A stretch of DNA of 28,596 bases from an uncultured Acetatifactor sp. (GTDB lineage: Bacteria; Bacillota; Clostridia; Lachnospirales; Lachnospiraceae): NCBI GenBank assembly GCA_910584375.1, contig CAJUAH010000043.1, positions 1 to 28,596 of the forward strand, given 5' to 3'. The notes beneath the pieces are model-generated. The model had not been told where the DNA came from. It worked only from the letters and a program-made list of their open reading frames with translations, and did no database searches. This document shows positions 1-8,046 of the stretch, in pieces. The translations under genes were made by a program, and so were the position numbers. Position 1 is the stretch's first letter, and every line of letters starts with the position of its first letter.

Positions 1-227
1 TTGGCTCAGGATCAGGCGTTGTTGTAGGTTCTGGCGTTGCCGTTGGCTCAGGATCAGGTGTTGCTGTAGGCTCCGGCGTTGCCGTTGGCTCAGGATCAGG
101 TGTTGCTGTAGGCTCCGGCGTTGCCGTTGGCTCAGGATCAGGTGTTGCTGTAGGCTCTGGCGTTGCCGTTGGCTCAGGATCAGGTGTTGCTGTAGGTTCC
201 GGCGTTGCCGTTGGCTCAGGTGTCGGC
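1..227 (-). repeat. Tandem 42-bp coding repeat (Pro/Thr stalk)
   Basis: A 42-bp unit beginning ttggctcaggatcagg on the plus strand starts at 1, 43, 85, 127 and 169, with a degenerate sixth unit at 211. Read on the minus strand each unit encodes 14 residues (PEPTATPEPTATPD). Because 42 is a multiple of three, copy-number change would lengthen or shorten the stalk without a frameshift. The array continues past the left edge, so the true copy number is unknown. Copies differ at only a few bases, which suggests recent expansion or gene conversion. Confidence 0.95.
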
Positions 228-1294
228 TCTACAGGCGGAGGCGGTATGACTCCAACCCAGTGTACCTGATGAACCTCGCCTCCCTGCTCAAAATTGTTGG
301 CTATAACTCCGCCGACAATACAGTTACCGTTCATGACGGTTGCGTTGGGAGCTAAAATAAATCCATATGACCTTGCAACACTTACCTTGCTGGCATTTCC
401 GCAATTCCAAAGTACTCTTCCTGCCCAGGACGTATACTCACCCTTCTCCTGCGCATTGTTTATATTCATCTGCGGTATGGATACTTCCCCACTGCTTACG
501 TTGATAATTACGGTCTTACCAGCCTCCGCCGCCGCGACAATCTTGTCCTCATATTTCTGTTCGCCGCCAAAACCCGCATTCAGTTCCTCGTTGGTGAGAT
601 TCAATACATAGGCGGAACCTGTATCCATGTCAGGCAGAGCGTACAGTTCTCCCGACCATGCCGCCTTTGCGGAAATCGTACTCGAAATGACATCCTTGAT
701 ATTATCCTGATAGGAAAATCCCTTCAGCAGATTGCCGGCAAAGAAACTGCTCTGTCTGACTTCGTCGGCGCCGACTTTATATAAGGTATATCCGTTGTTC
801 GGATCATAAGTCAACTTATTTTGTATGCCATCCAGCGGATTCACGGACGGTATCACTATATAGGAGATACCATTCGCCGTACAGCCAAAAGTGCCGGTTG
901 ACAAATCCCCGATATAGCTCACGCCGCCTTCACCGATGACCGTGTTGCCGCCGTATATACTCAGGCCACCGGGGAGCACGCCTATGGCTACGTTGCCCTC
1001 CACATGATCGGACCTCGTCATATTATTTGTATAAACAGAGAAGAGGAAAGGATTGGAAAGATCCGGTTTCGCAAAATTATCAGTAGGCTGCGCATAATCA
1101 TACAACGGCACCGGTTCGGCAACCAACATAAGATTGTCGCCTCCGGTCACGCTCTCAAGTCCGCTCTCATCGGCCGTCTCATTGGCATGCGTCGCAAATC
1201 CATAATCAGTAAACATACTGCTGACCACGAGCGCCGAGGCCATAGTAACAACTATGAATTTGCTTACTTTCTCCTTTAAGTTCATTATTTTCAT
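1..1294 (-). CDS. Secreted choice-of-anchor A-type surface protein with Pro/Thr-rich repeat stalk (C-terminus outside window)
   Basis: Reading from the ATG at 1294-1292 gives an open frame of 431 codons that runs off the left edge. Residues 1-40 form a signal peptide: a basic start (MKIMNLKEK), a hydrophobic run (FIVVTMASALVVSSMF) and a cleavage-like ATHA. Residues of about 70-350 look like a choice-of-anchor A / collagen-binding-like adhesin domain, with 'GNVAIGVLPGGLSIYGG' and later 'GFILAPNATVMNGNCIVGGVIANNF', typical of its beta-helical core. After 'PPPPVEP' the chain becomes tandem 14-residue PEPTATPEPTATPD units, a Thr-rich stalk. The sorting signal would lie beyond the window. The start has a GAGGG ribosome site about 8 bases upstream. 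The gene follows the class B sortase by 134 bases on the same strand, so it is the likely substrate. The family call rests on remembered motifs; the secreted, repeat-stalk architecture is directly visible. Confidence 0.8.
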   Translation of the reverse strand, partial: MKIMNLKEKVSKFIVVTMASALVVSSMFTDYGFATHANETADESGLESVTGGDNLMLVAEPVPLYDYAQPTDNFAKPDLSNPFLFSVYTNNMTRSDHVEGNVAIGVLPGGLSIYGGNTVIGEGGVSYIGDLSTGTFGCTANGISYIVIPSVNPLDGIQNKLTYDPNNGYTLYKVGADEVRQSSFFAGNLLKGFSYQDNIKDVISSTISAKAAWSGELYALPDMDTGSAYVLNLTNEELNAGFGGEQKYEDKIVAAAEAGKTVIINVSSGEVSIPQMNINNAQEKGEYTSWAGRVLWNCGNASKVSVARSYGFILAPNATVMNGNCIVGGVIANNFEQGGEVHQVHWVGVIPPPPVEPTPEPTATPEPTATPDPEPTATPEPTATPDPEPTATPEPTATPDPEPTATPEPTATPDPEPTATPEPTTTPDPEP

Positions 1295-1428
1295 GGTCTT
1301 ACCCTCTTCCAATCCCCACTACACATTGACGAGTTGCGAAACTTTCAGATAGATATTCCTGGTTCTATTAATAAAGACTCTCAGATCTGTATAAAAGGCT
1401 CACAAATATTACAAAATAATTAAGTTAA

Positions 1429-2250
1429 TTAATTTATACCATAGGGTTCGGTCAATGTCAACACACCGTGGATCAAAACCCGCCTCGAAGTTCCGGCCGA
1501 ACCGTAGCAGGTTGACAGGGATACGATATTGGGCCGCTCCGACAGATCCACGTCAAACGGATGCGTGGAATTCTCCACCGCCCACTCTGTATAGCGGTCG
1601 TAGTTTTCATCCGACGAAAACTGCATATATCTGTTGCTGTCCGACTTGGTCATATAATAGGAAAATACCTCGTAGGTGTACACCGCGTCTTCCGTATAGA
1701 TATAGAACCGGGGATTGGCCTCCAGCAAAGAGGGATCGTCCACCAGTTTCTTAAATGTCCCGAACATACTGCCATCCCGCATGTTGTGTCCAAACACAAA
1801 AGTGTTCCGGTCGCTCCAGTCGGCGGAAGCGCCGCAGTCCATGAAGATACTTCCCGAATTGCTCTTCTCATCCTCAAAGGAATGCTTGAGATAATAATTG
1901 TTATCCTCGCCCTGTACCACCGGATAGCTGACTTCCACCGCCGGAAAATAAAACCATCCCCGAAAATCGCCGTTCATTTCCCGCAGGGTTTCCATGTCAA
2001 TGGAAAGCGGCGGATACTGCGGAGGCAATATCTCCACAGTATCGCCCATCTCATCCGTCTGCACGGTCGGGATGGCAGAAATCTCGTCTTCCCTTACGAT
2101 CACAGTATCCAAAAGCCGCTGGTGTTCCTCCTCGGCTCTCCTGTCGGAAATGACGGACATCGCCAGCTTATAGCCCGAAAACGCTACCACGGCCGTCAGT
2201 ACCAGAATACCCGCAGCATATTGCAGCTTTAACAAAGTCTCCTTCTTCAC
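1429..2250 (-). CDS. Class B sortase
   Basis: A membrane-anchored cysteine transpeptidase that joins sorted surface proteins to the cell wall. With the start chosen here it has 273 residues. One N-terminal membrane segment lies at about 9-32, followed by a charged linker and the sortase barrel. The catalytic His is in 'VFGHNM' (residue 155) and the catalytic Cys in 'SLSTC' (residue 248), followed by 'SRRVLIHG' carrying the Arg. The longer frame starts at 2412, but a GTG at 2250-2248 has GGAGGAG five bases upstream and lies downstream of a good promoter at 2296-2324; the longer form would begin upstream of that promoter. The gene precedes the Thr-rich anchor-A protein on the same strand, and the two are probably one transcription unit. 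GHNM plus SLSTC fits class B better than class A or C. Its recognition motif cannot be read here because the substrate's C-terminus is missing. Confidence 0.9.
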   Translation of the reverse strand: MKKETLLKLQYAAGILVLTAVVAFSGYKLAMSVISDRRAEEEHQRLLDTVIVREDEISAIPTVQTDEMGDTVEILPPQYPPLSIDMETLREMNGDFRGWFYFPAVEVSYPVVQGEDNNYYLKHSFEDEKSNSGSIFMDCGASADWSDRNTFVFGHNMRDGSMFGTFKKLVDDPSLLEANPRFYIYTEDAVYTYEVFSYYMTKSDSNRYMQFSSDENYDRYTEWAVENSTHPFDVDLSERPNIVSLSTCYGSAGTSRRVLIHGVLTLTEPYGIN

Positions 2251-2295
2251 TGTAACTCCTCCATTCGGCAAATTCTTCCCCGAATATTTGCGTTC

Positions 2296-2324
2296 AGTAT
2301 AGCACATTTTTACAAATATGTCAT
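2296..2324 (-). promoter_or_regulatory. Sigma-A-type promoter of the sortase gene
   Basis: On the minus strand ATGACA (2324-2319) is followed after 17 bases by TATACT (2301-2296). The predicted start is about 40 bases upstream of the GTG codon of the sortase, which supports the shorter protein. It lies back to back with the promoter of the glycosyltransferase. Confidence 0.65.
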
Positions 2325-2331
2325 CTTCTAT

Positions 2332-2360
2332 TTGATATCGAGGATTTTTTTTGTTATAAT
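2332..2360 (+). promoter_or_regulatory. Sigma-A-type promoter of the PMT-type glycosyltransferase gene
   Basis: TTGATA (2332-2337), 17 bases, then TATAAT (2355-2360), close to consensus. It is about 70 bases upstream of the ATG at 2433. The two divergent -35 boxes are only seven bases apart, so a single regulator could act on both genes. Confidence 0.75.
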
Positions 2361-2432
2361 TGTCCATATACTTCAGTTGAACCGGAGACGGAAGACGAGA
2401 GCGCCGGTTCATACAAAGAGGGGAGAATCCAT

Positions 2433-5400
2433 ATGCTGCCTGTTCATTTAATATCCATCCTTTTCCTGTGTACGATGTATTTTTTTATATACCGGATGGA
2501 CAAAAAACCATCCTATGACCCTAAAAAGGTATTTTTAGTCCTGTTGGCTGTCGCTTTCCTGCTGCGCTGCATATTTGCGGGAAGTTCTGAGGGATTTGCC
2601 TCAGATACGGCCTGTTTCGCCAGTTGGGCCAATCTGGCGTTTGAGGGAGGCATCAAAAATTTCTATGCCTCCGGCGTTTTTGCGGATTATCCGCCGGGAT
2701 TCGTCTATGTGCTTTATATCATAGGAGCCGTCTTTTCCCTGTTCAAGATCCCTTATCTGTCGGCTCCCTGCCTGCTGCTGCTCAAGCTGCCCGCGATCTT
2801 CTGCGATATGGCTACCGTCCTGCTCTTTTACAAGATCGCCTCGAAGAAACTGCCCCAACAACAGACGGTCATGCTGGCGGGGCTGTATCTGTTCAACCCC
2901 GCCATCATTCTCAATTCCTCCATTTGGGGACAGGTGGACTCCGTGTTTACGCTGGCCGTACTCCTGATGTGCTGGTTTTTGACGGAAAATAAGATGACGC
3001 AGGCCTATGTAGTGTTCGGGATCGGCGTGCTGTTAAAACCCCAGACCCTGGTGTTTGCTCCCGTGCTGCTCTATGGCATTGTTGACAGGGTCATTCTGTA
3101 CGATTTCAGCTGGCGGAATTTTTTTCACAATCTGTTTTCCGGCATAACCGTTATCTGCTGTATGATATTGGCCTGTATGCCCTTTGGCCTGGATCTGGTG
3201 TTTCTGCAATACGCCTCCACGCTGGGATCCTATCCCTATGTGGCGGTAAACGCCTTTAACCTGTGGGGACTGTTTGGCCTGAACTGGATATCCCAGGAGA
3301 CAAGGCTCTTGTTTTTCAGCTATCGGACCTGGGGAACCATCATCATCCTGTTGATCGTACTGCTCTCGGCCTTTCTCTTTTTCCGGGCGCAGAACAAGGA
3401 AAGTCGGTATTTTACCACCGCCAGTTTCCTGATCATCTCCATGTTCCTGTTCTCGGTCCGCATGCATGAGCGCTACCTGTATCCCGCGCTGGCGCTGATA
3501 TTGTTCGCTTACGCGGTACGTCCGCTGAAGGAATTTCTGGAGGGATTCTTTGGATTTACGATTATCCATTTTTATAATACCGCCTACATACTGTATTTTT
3601 ACGACCCCGCCAACTATAACGGAAAAGCGCCGTTGATCCTGACGATCTCCGCCTGTATGGTCATATGCGGCCTCTCCTATTATTTTACGCTGGCGCGCTA
3701 CGATATCCGCCAGGTATCCGACCGGGAGTCCACCTTTACATTTCTGCTGCCGTTCCGAATCAAATGGCACAGAAAAAAGGCCGCCCCCAGGCATTTCACC
3801 TATGAGCCTGCAGCCAGCGAGAAAAAAATGCCCTTTACGGCGCAGGACGCCATCATCCTGTTTTCGATCATGGCGGTGTACTGCCTGGTGGCATTCTGGG
3901 ATCTGGGCAGCCTGAAAGCCCCCCAGTCGGACGCCCTGCTGCGCCAGGGCGACAGGGTCGTACTCGACACCGGGGAGGAACAGACGGCATCCTATCTGTA
4001 CTGGTATCTGGGCAATTATGAGAACCGCAACTTTACGCTGGAATATAAGACCGCTGAGACCGACGTCTGGCAGCCTGTGGGGGGGGCAGGGCAGCTTACA
4101 ATGACCAGCGTATTTGCCTGGGGACGCATGGCTCTGCCCGAGGGCAGCCGCTATCTGCAATTGACCTGCAACTCCGACCAGGCTTCCGTGATGGAACTGG
4201 CTCTGGCCGACGCCCAGGGAAAGTCCTTCATGCCGGTCAACGCCCCGGATTATCAGAAACTGTTTGACGAAAACGACACTTTCCCCACCGAGGGCATCAG
4301 TTTCCGCAACAGCACTTATTTCGACGAGATCTACCACGCCAGGACCGCCTATGAGTTCTTGCACGGCTTAAACACCTATGAGACTACTCATCCTCCCCTG
4401 GGCAAGATCCTGATGTCCTTTGGCATAGCCGTCTTTGGCATGAATCCCTTTGGCTGGAGATTCATGGGAACCCTGCTGGGCGTGCTGATGCTGCCGGTGA
4501 TCTATCTGCTGGCCCGGAATATCAGCAGAGACCGCCTGGCGGCAGGCTTTGCCTGCGTGCTGTTCGCTTTTGACTTTATGCACTTTGCCCAGACCAGGCT
4601 CGCCACGATCGATGTGTTCGTGACCTTTTTCATTCTGCTGATGTACTATTTTATGTACCGGTACAGCAGGCTGAGTTTCTATGACACGCCGCTGCGTAAG
4701 ACACTGATCCCCCTGGGAGCCTGCGGCATCTCCATGGGTCTGGGCGTCGCCAGCAAATGGACGGGCATATACGCCGGAGTCGGGCTGGCAGTGATATTTT
4801 TCCTCACGCTGTACCGCAGATACCGGGAATACCGCCTTGCCCTCAAAAAGCCTTCCGGCGGCCCGGACGGACTTTTCTACTCCCGGATTATCGCCACTTT
4901 CCGGGGCAACACCGTAAAGACCCTCCTTTTCTGTGTGGTCTTCTTTGTGCTGATCCCCGGCGCGATCTATCTGCTGTCCTACATTCCCTTTGTGGGAGGA
5001 GAGACGGGACTGTGGGCCAAAATGTTCGCCAACCAGAAATATATGCTGAGTTATCATGCCAATCTAAACGCCACCCATGCATATTCCTCCCATTGGTATG
5101 AGTGGCCCACCATGATACGCCCGATCTTTTATTATTCCGGCATTATCAGCGATACGGCCAGAGAAGGGATCAGCGCCTTTGGCAATCCTCTGGTATGGTG
5201 GATTGGCATCCCCGCCTTTGTCTACATGCTGTACCTGGTCTTCCGGAAAAAGGATCGTATCGCCCTGTTTTTGTGTATCGCCTATCTGGCGCAGTATCTG
5301 CCCTGGATGTTTGTAGACAGATGTACTTTTATCTATCACTATTTCCCCAGCGTGCCTTTCGTGGTGCTGATGATCATGTACGCCGCCGTGACGCTGAAGG

Positions 5401-5570
5401 AGATGCTGCCGGAGAAAAAATACTATATGGCGCTGGGGCTGTACGCCGCCGCCGCCGTCGCCCTGTTCGCGCTGTTTTATCCGGTACTGTCGGGCCACAC
5501 CGTCTCCATCAAATATGTGGACACGTTCCTGCGGTGGATGAAGAGCTGGGTGCTGATCTACGGGAATTGA
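2433..5570 (+). CDS. Large double-domain GT-C glycosyltransferase of the PMT / GT39 type
   Basis: A 1045-residue multi-pass membrane protein, about twice the size of a single bacterial PMT-like enzyme. The N-terminal half (about 1-440) is a polytopic GT-C-like domain with 'SDTACFASWA' and 'YPPGFVYVLYIIG'. A soluble beta-rich segment (about 487-620, following one membrane span) separates it from the C-terminal half. That half has the PMT hallmarks: an acidic loop 'FDEIYHARTAYEFL' (near 630), 'THPPLGK' (near 648), then many membrane spans and 'LGVASKWTGIYAG'. PMT enzymes transfer a sugar from a polyprenyl phosphate to Ser/Thr of exported proteins, or to other surface acceptors; the sugar and acceptor here are unknown. 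The ATG at 2433 has GAGGGGAG upstream. The gene is divergent from the sortase and its Thr-rich substrate, a plausible O-glycosylation target. Family assignment of the C-terminal half is firm; that of the N-terminal half is less certain. Confidence 0.85.
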   Translation: MLPVHLISILFLCTMYFFIYRMDKKPSYDPKKVFLVLLAVAFLLRCIFAGSSEGFASDTACFASWANLAFEGGIKNFYASGVFADYPPGFVYVLYIIGAVFSLFKIPYLSAPCLLLLKLPAIFCDMATVLLFYKIASKKLPQQQTVMLAGLYLFNPAIILNSSIWGQVDSVFTLAVLLMCWFLTENKMTQAYVVFGIGVLLKPQTLVFAPVLLYGIVDRVILYDFSWRNFFHNLFSGITVICCMILACMPFGLDLVFLQYASTLGSYPYVAVNAFNLWGLFGLNWISQETRLLFFSYRTWGTIIILLIVLLSAFLFFRAQNKESRYFTTASFLIISMFLFSVRMHERYLYPALALILFAYAVRPLKEFLEGFFGFTIIHFYNTAYILYFYDPANYNGKAPLILTISACMVICGLSYYFTLARYDIRQVSDRESTFTFLLPFRIKWHRKKAAPRHFTYEPAASEKKMPFTAQDAIILFSIMAVYCLVAFWDLGSLKAPQSDALLRQGDRVVLDTGEEQTASYLYWYLGNYENRNFTLEYKTAETDVWQPVGGAGQLTMTSVFAWGRMALPEGSRYLQLTCNSDQASVMELALADAQGKSFMPVNAPDYQKLFDENDTFPTEGISFRNSTYFDEIYHARTAYEFLHGLNTYETTHPPLGKILMSFGIAVFGMNPFGWRFMGTLLGVLMLPVIYLLARNISRDRLAAGFACVLFAFDFMHFAQTRLATIDVFVTFFILLMYYFMYRYSRLSFYDTPLRKTLIPLGACGISMGLGVASKWTGIYAGVGLAVIFFLTLYRRYREYRLALKKPSGGPDGLFYSRIIATFRGNTVKTLLFCVVFFVLIPGAIYLLSYIPFVGGETGLWAKMFANQKYMLSYHANLNATHAYSSHWYEWPTMIRPIFYYSGIISDTAREGISAFGNPLVWWIGIPAFVYMLYLVFRKKDRIALFLCIAYLAQYLPWMFVDRCTFIYHYFPSVPFVVLMIMYAAVTLKEMLPEKKYYMALGLYAAAAVALFALFYPVLSGHTVSIKYVDTFLRWMKSWVLIYGN

Positions 5571-5609
5571 GCAGATTGCTGTAAAAACACATAACCTCTG
5601 ATGGGAATA

Positions 5610-5638
5610 TAGACTTAGTGCGCAAATTATGATATGAT
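5610..5638 (+). promoter_or_regulatory. Possible promoter of the small coiled-coil gene
   Basis: TAGACT (5610-5615), 17 bases, then TATGAT (5633-5638), 25 bases before the ATG at 5663. The -35 box matches consensus at only four of six positions. Confidence 0.4.
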
Positions 5639-5662
5639 CTATCACGTAGGAGGAATCAATAC

Positions 5663-5883
5663 ATGGATAAAGAGTTAAAAATAATGTTAAATGCAATTTT
5701 AGAAGAGATAGGGCAACTGGATGAACGAACCGCCGGACGTTTTGATCATGTTGACAGCAAGCTTGACTCCTTACAACATGAGGTAAATGCCTGCAAACTA
5801 GAGCGTGAGTCCATCGGCTTGCTGTAAAAAAAATAGATCAGCTTGAAAGCAGGATCGAAGAATTGGAAAAAAGAACCGCATGA
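5663..5883 (+). pseudogene. Small coiled-coil protein gene, apparently frameshifted
   Basis: An AGGAGG site precedes the ATG at 5663. The first frame encodes 54 residues (MDKELKIMLNAILEEIGQLDER... ending SIGLL) and stops at 5825-5827. A neighbouring frame then continues the same charged helical pattern from about 5821 (AVKKIDQLESRIEELEKRTA) to a TGA at 5881-5883. The junction sits at an eight-A run (5826-5833). The simplest reading is one indel in a gene of about 73 codons; a sequencing error is possible. Programmed slippage on the A run is unlikely, because the zero-frame TAA stop is at its beginning. Short 'MDKEL...' coiled-coil proteins of unknown function are common in Clostridia, and no function can be assigned. 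The base composition is more AT-rich than its neighbours. Confidence 0.6.
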
Positions 5884-5905
5884 ACATAAATCGCCAATGA
5901 CACAG

Positions 5906-5949
5906 AAAAAGACCGGAATCCCGTCTCATCAAAGGGTTTCGGTCTTTTT
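5906..5949. terminator. Bidirectional intrinsic terminator between the small gene and the tRNA pair
   Basis: Plus-strand arms aaagaccggaatccc and gggtttcggtcttt pair with small mismatches, flanked by A5 on one side and T5 on the other. It can therefore stop the plus-strand small gene and the minus-strand tRNA transcript. Confidence 0.8.
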
Positions 5950-5953
5950 ATAA

Positions 5954-6027
5954 TAGCGAGAGGGGGATTTGAACCCTCGACACCACGGGTATGAACCGTG
6001 TGCTCTAGCCAACTGAGCTATCTCGCC
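5954..6027 (-). tRNA. tRNA-Met (CAT), elongator type
   Basis: The 74-nt minus-strand sequence folds as a cloverleaf. Acceptor GGCGAGA pairs with TCTCGCT (the first pair is a G-T wobble), the anticodon stem is CACGG/CCGTG with loop TTCATAC (anticodon CAT), and the T arm contains GGTTCAAAT. The paired first base and overall resemblance to bacterial elongator tRNA-Met argue against the initiator, which has a mismatched end, and against the CAT-anticodon tRNA-Ile. CCA is not encoded. It lies four bases downstream of tRNA-Val. Confidence 0.93.
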
Positions 6028-6031
6028 GCAA

Positions 6032-6104
6032 TGGAACCTATAGGGCTCGAACCTATGACCCTCTGCTTGTAAGGCAGATGCTCTCCCAGCTGAGCTAAGA
6101 TTCC
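6032..6104 (-). tRNA. tRNA-Val (TAC)
   Basis: The 73-nt cloverleaf on the minus strand has acceptor GGAATCT pairing with AGGTTCC, anticodon stem TCTGC/GCAGA and loop CTTACAA, giving anticodon TAC. The T arm carries GGTTCGAGC. CCA is not encoded. It is first in a two-tRNA transcript with its own promoter at 6138-6166. Confidence 0.94.
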
Positions 6105-6109
6105 CTGTA

Positions 6110-6131
6110 GTCGGCTGCCTCTGCAACCGAC
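6110..6131 (-). other. 5' leader hairpin of the tRNA transcript
   Basis: GTCGGTTGC and GCAGCCGAC form a nine-pair stem (one wobble) with loop AGAG. It begins at about the predicted +1 of the tRNA promoter and ends six bases before tRNA-Val. It may protect the precursor's 5' end or mark processing; the function is inferred. Confidence 0.5.
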
Positions 6132-6137
6132 TTGATT

Positions 6138-6166
6138 AGTATACTATGGGCGGACAGGTTTGTCAA
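6138..6166 (-). promoter_or_regulatory. Consensus promoter of the tRNA-Val/tRNA-Met operon
   Basis: TTGACA (6166-6161), 17 bases, then TATACT (6143-6138) on the minus strand. It lies between the argS stop and tRNA-Val, so the tRNAs are transcribed independently of argS. Confidence 0.85.
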
Positions 6167-6189
6167 CCACATTTTTACAAAAACAGCAC

Positions 6190-7971
6190 TTACATTTTTT
6201 CCGGCGCCTCAAAGCCCAGCACATGAATGCAGTCCTCCAGCACATCCTTCGTGAGGATCAGCAGAGCGATCAGGCTCTTCTTCTGGGCCTCGTCCTTCTC
6301 CGACAGGATCTGCGTCTCATGATAGAAGTGGTTGAACGCGTTGGCCAGATCATAGATAAACGCGCATACCCGGTGGGGAGCCGTCTCCTCGCAGGCACTC
6401 TCCATCATGGCGTTGAAACCGGCCAGCTGCATCATCATCTGTTTCTGAGCCTGTCCTGTGGGCGCCAGGATCTCCAGCCCCTCCAGGCTGCCTCCCTGCT
6501 GTGCGTATTTGGTCAGGATAGACTTGATCCGCACGATGGTATACAGGATATAAGGGCCTGTGTCTCCCTCAAAGGAGGTAAAGCGATCCATATCAAAGAT
6601 ATAGTCCTTGGACGGCTGGTTGGACAGATCGCCATAGAGCAGCGCCGAAACCGCGACGATATCCGCCACCGCCCGGGCCTCCTCCTCGCTCATCTCCCTG
6701 CCTTCCCGGATCTTGCGCAGCATCTCCTCCTTGGTGTCCCGGATCAGCGTTTCCAGACGCATAAGACCGCCCTGTCTGGTCTTGAACGGCTTGCCGTCGC
6801 TGCCGTTGACAGTGCCGAAACCGATCCATTTCAGCCGGGTCTGCGGCTCCACCAGCCCTGTCTTGCGGGCGCAGCGGAACACCTGGTCAAAATACAGATC
6901 CTGCCGCTTGTCCGTCAGATATATGATCTGATCTGGGTGATACAGGCGCATGCGCTCCAGGATCGTGGCCAGATCCGAAGTATTGTACAGCGCCGCGCCG
7001 TCAGACTTCAGGATCATGCAGGGTGGCACCTCCTTGGTGTCCGTTTCCTCCTTCACGTCCACCACCAGCGCGCCCTCGCTGATATAAGCGTAGCCGCCAT
7101 CCTTCATGTTCTGTACCATCTCCGGGATCAGGTCGCGCACGTCGCTCTCGCCCTTCCACAGATCAAATTCCACGTTCAGGCTGGAATAGACCTTCTTTAA
7201 ATCCGTCACCGATACATTCATCATATGCCGCCACAGGGCGCGGTAACCCCGCACGCCGGTCTGCAGCTTATAAGTGGCCTCCATGGCCCGTGCCTTGTAC
7301 TCCGGATCCTCCTTGGATCTTGCGCTGGACGCCGGGTAGATCTCCTCCAGCTCCGATATCGTAAAGGGAGGCTCGGCGGGATACTCCCCCTCATAGCTGT
7401 CGTCAAAATACGCCAGCTCCGGCTGCCGCTCCTGTATACCCACAATCACCAGGCCCATTTGCAGGCCCCAGTCCCCCAGATGGGCGTCGCCGATGACTTC
7501 ATGCCCGGCATAGCGGCAGATCCGCTTGATGCTCTCGCCGATGACGGCGGAGCGCAGATGCCCTACATGCAGCGGCTTGGCCACATTGGCTCCGCCGTAG
7601 TCGATCACGATCATTTGCGGCTTTTCGGGCATCTCCAGACCGAACTTGTCCGTTCTGCTCATCTCCCGCACATAATCGCCCAAAAACTCCTCCGAGAGGC
7701 TCAGGTTCAGAAAGCCGGGAGGCACTGCCTCCACCTGGGAAAACACCCTGCTGTCCCGCAGTTTTTCCGCGACTTCACCGGCTATCATGACAGGCGCTTT
7801 CTTAAACTTCTTCGCTCCCGCCATCGCTCCGTTACACTGATATTCGCACAGGTCGGGACGGTTGGACACCGTCACGCGCCCCAGCGCGGCTCCGGCCTGC
7901 TCCTCCCCGTATCCCGCCGCCTCAAAGGCCGCCTGCATTTCCTCCGATATCATGTCCAAAAACTTTTTCAT
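6190..7971 (-). CDS. argS: Arginyl-tRNA synthetase
   Basis: A class I aminoacyl-tRNA synthetase that charges tRNA-Arg in the cytoplasm. At 593 residues it has the usual size. It shows the N-terminal Add-1 domain, the HIGH-type signature 'AKPLHVGHLRSAVIG' (HVGH at 135-138), a degenerate KMSK region near 'PFKTRQGG' as is normal in ArgS, and a C-terminal helical anticodon-binding domain with 'IYDLANAFNHFYHETQIL'. A GTG six bases upstream (7977) is in frame but only one base from the GGAG site. The ATG at 7971-7969 has GAGGAG at a normal seven-base distance, so it is chosen. The gene has its own promoter at 8002-8030. No T-box leader fits in the short upstream gap. Confidence 0.97.
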   Translation of the reverse strand: MKKFLDMISEEMQAAFEAAGYGEEQAGAALGRVTVSNRPDLCEYQCNGAMAGAKKFKKAPVMIAGEVAEKLRDSRVFSQVEAVPPGFLNLSLSEEFLGDYVREMSRTDKFGLEMPEKPQMIVIDYGGANVAKPLHVGHLRSAVIGESIKRICRYAGHEVIGDAHLGDWGLQMGLVIVGIQERQPELAYFDDSYEGEYPAEPPFTISELEEIYPASSARSKEDPEYKARAMEATYKLQTGVRGYRALWRHMMNVSVTDLKKVYSSLNVEFDLWKGESDVRDLIPEMVQNMKDGGYAYISEGALVVDVKEETDTKEVPPCMILKSDGAALYNTSDLATILERMRLYHPDQIIYLTDKRQDLYFDQVFRCARKTGLVEPQTRLKWIGFGTVNGSDGKPFKTRQGGLMRLETLIRDTKEEMLRKIREGREMSEEEARAVADIVAVSALLYGDLSNQPSKDYIFDMDRFTSFEGDTGPYILYTIVRIKSILTKYAQQGGSLEGLEILAPTGQAQKQMMMQLAGFNAMMESACEETAPHRVCAFIYDLANAFNHFYHETQILSEKDEAQKKSLIALLILTKDVLEDCIHVLGFEAPEKM

Positions 7972-8001
7972 AAGCACACTCCTCGCAAAAAGTATGCGCT
8001 C

Positions 8002-8030
8002 ATTATAGCCCTTTTCCCTGTATCTGGCAA
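8002..8030 (-). promoter_or_regulatory. argS promoter
   Basis: TTGCCA (8030-8025), 17 bases, TATAAT (8007-8002) on the minus strand, about 30 bases upstream of the argS ATG. Confidence 0.85.
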
Positions 8031-8046
8031 CAATTAATTTATTATT

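Noticed and set aside
1..227. Possible CRISPR array
   Set aside because: The 42-bp units are directly tandem without unique spacers and encode a regular Pro/Thr peptide in the frame of a secreted protein.
3033..4364. 443-residue open frame antisense to the PMT-type gene
   Set aside because: Low-quality composition (many His, Gln, Gly), no recognisable motif, and the opposite strand is a clear membrane enzyme.
5929..6126. 65-residue open frame on the minus strand
   Set aside because: It is a translation of the two tRNA genes and their spacer; no ribosome site.
6160..7200. 346-residue open frame antisense to argS
   Set aside because: A shadow of argS codon bias with no motif.
7972..8001. T-box or other riboswitch before argS
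   Set aside because: Only about 25 bases separate the predicted start site from the ATG, too short for a T-box.
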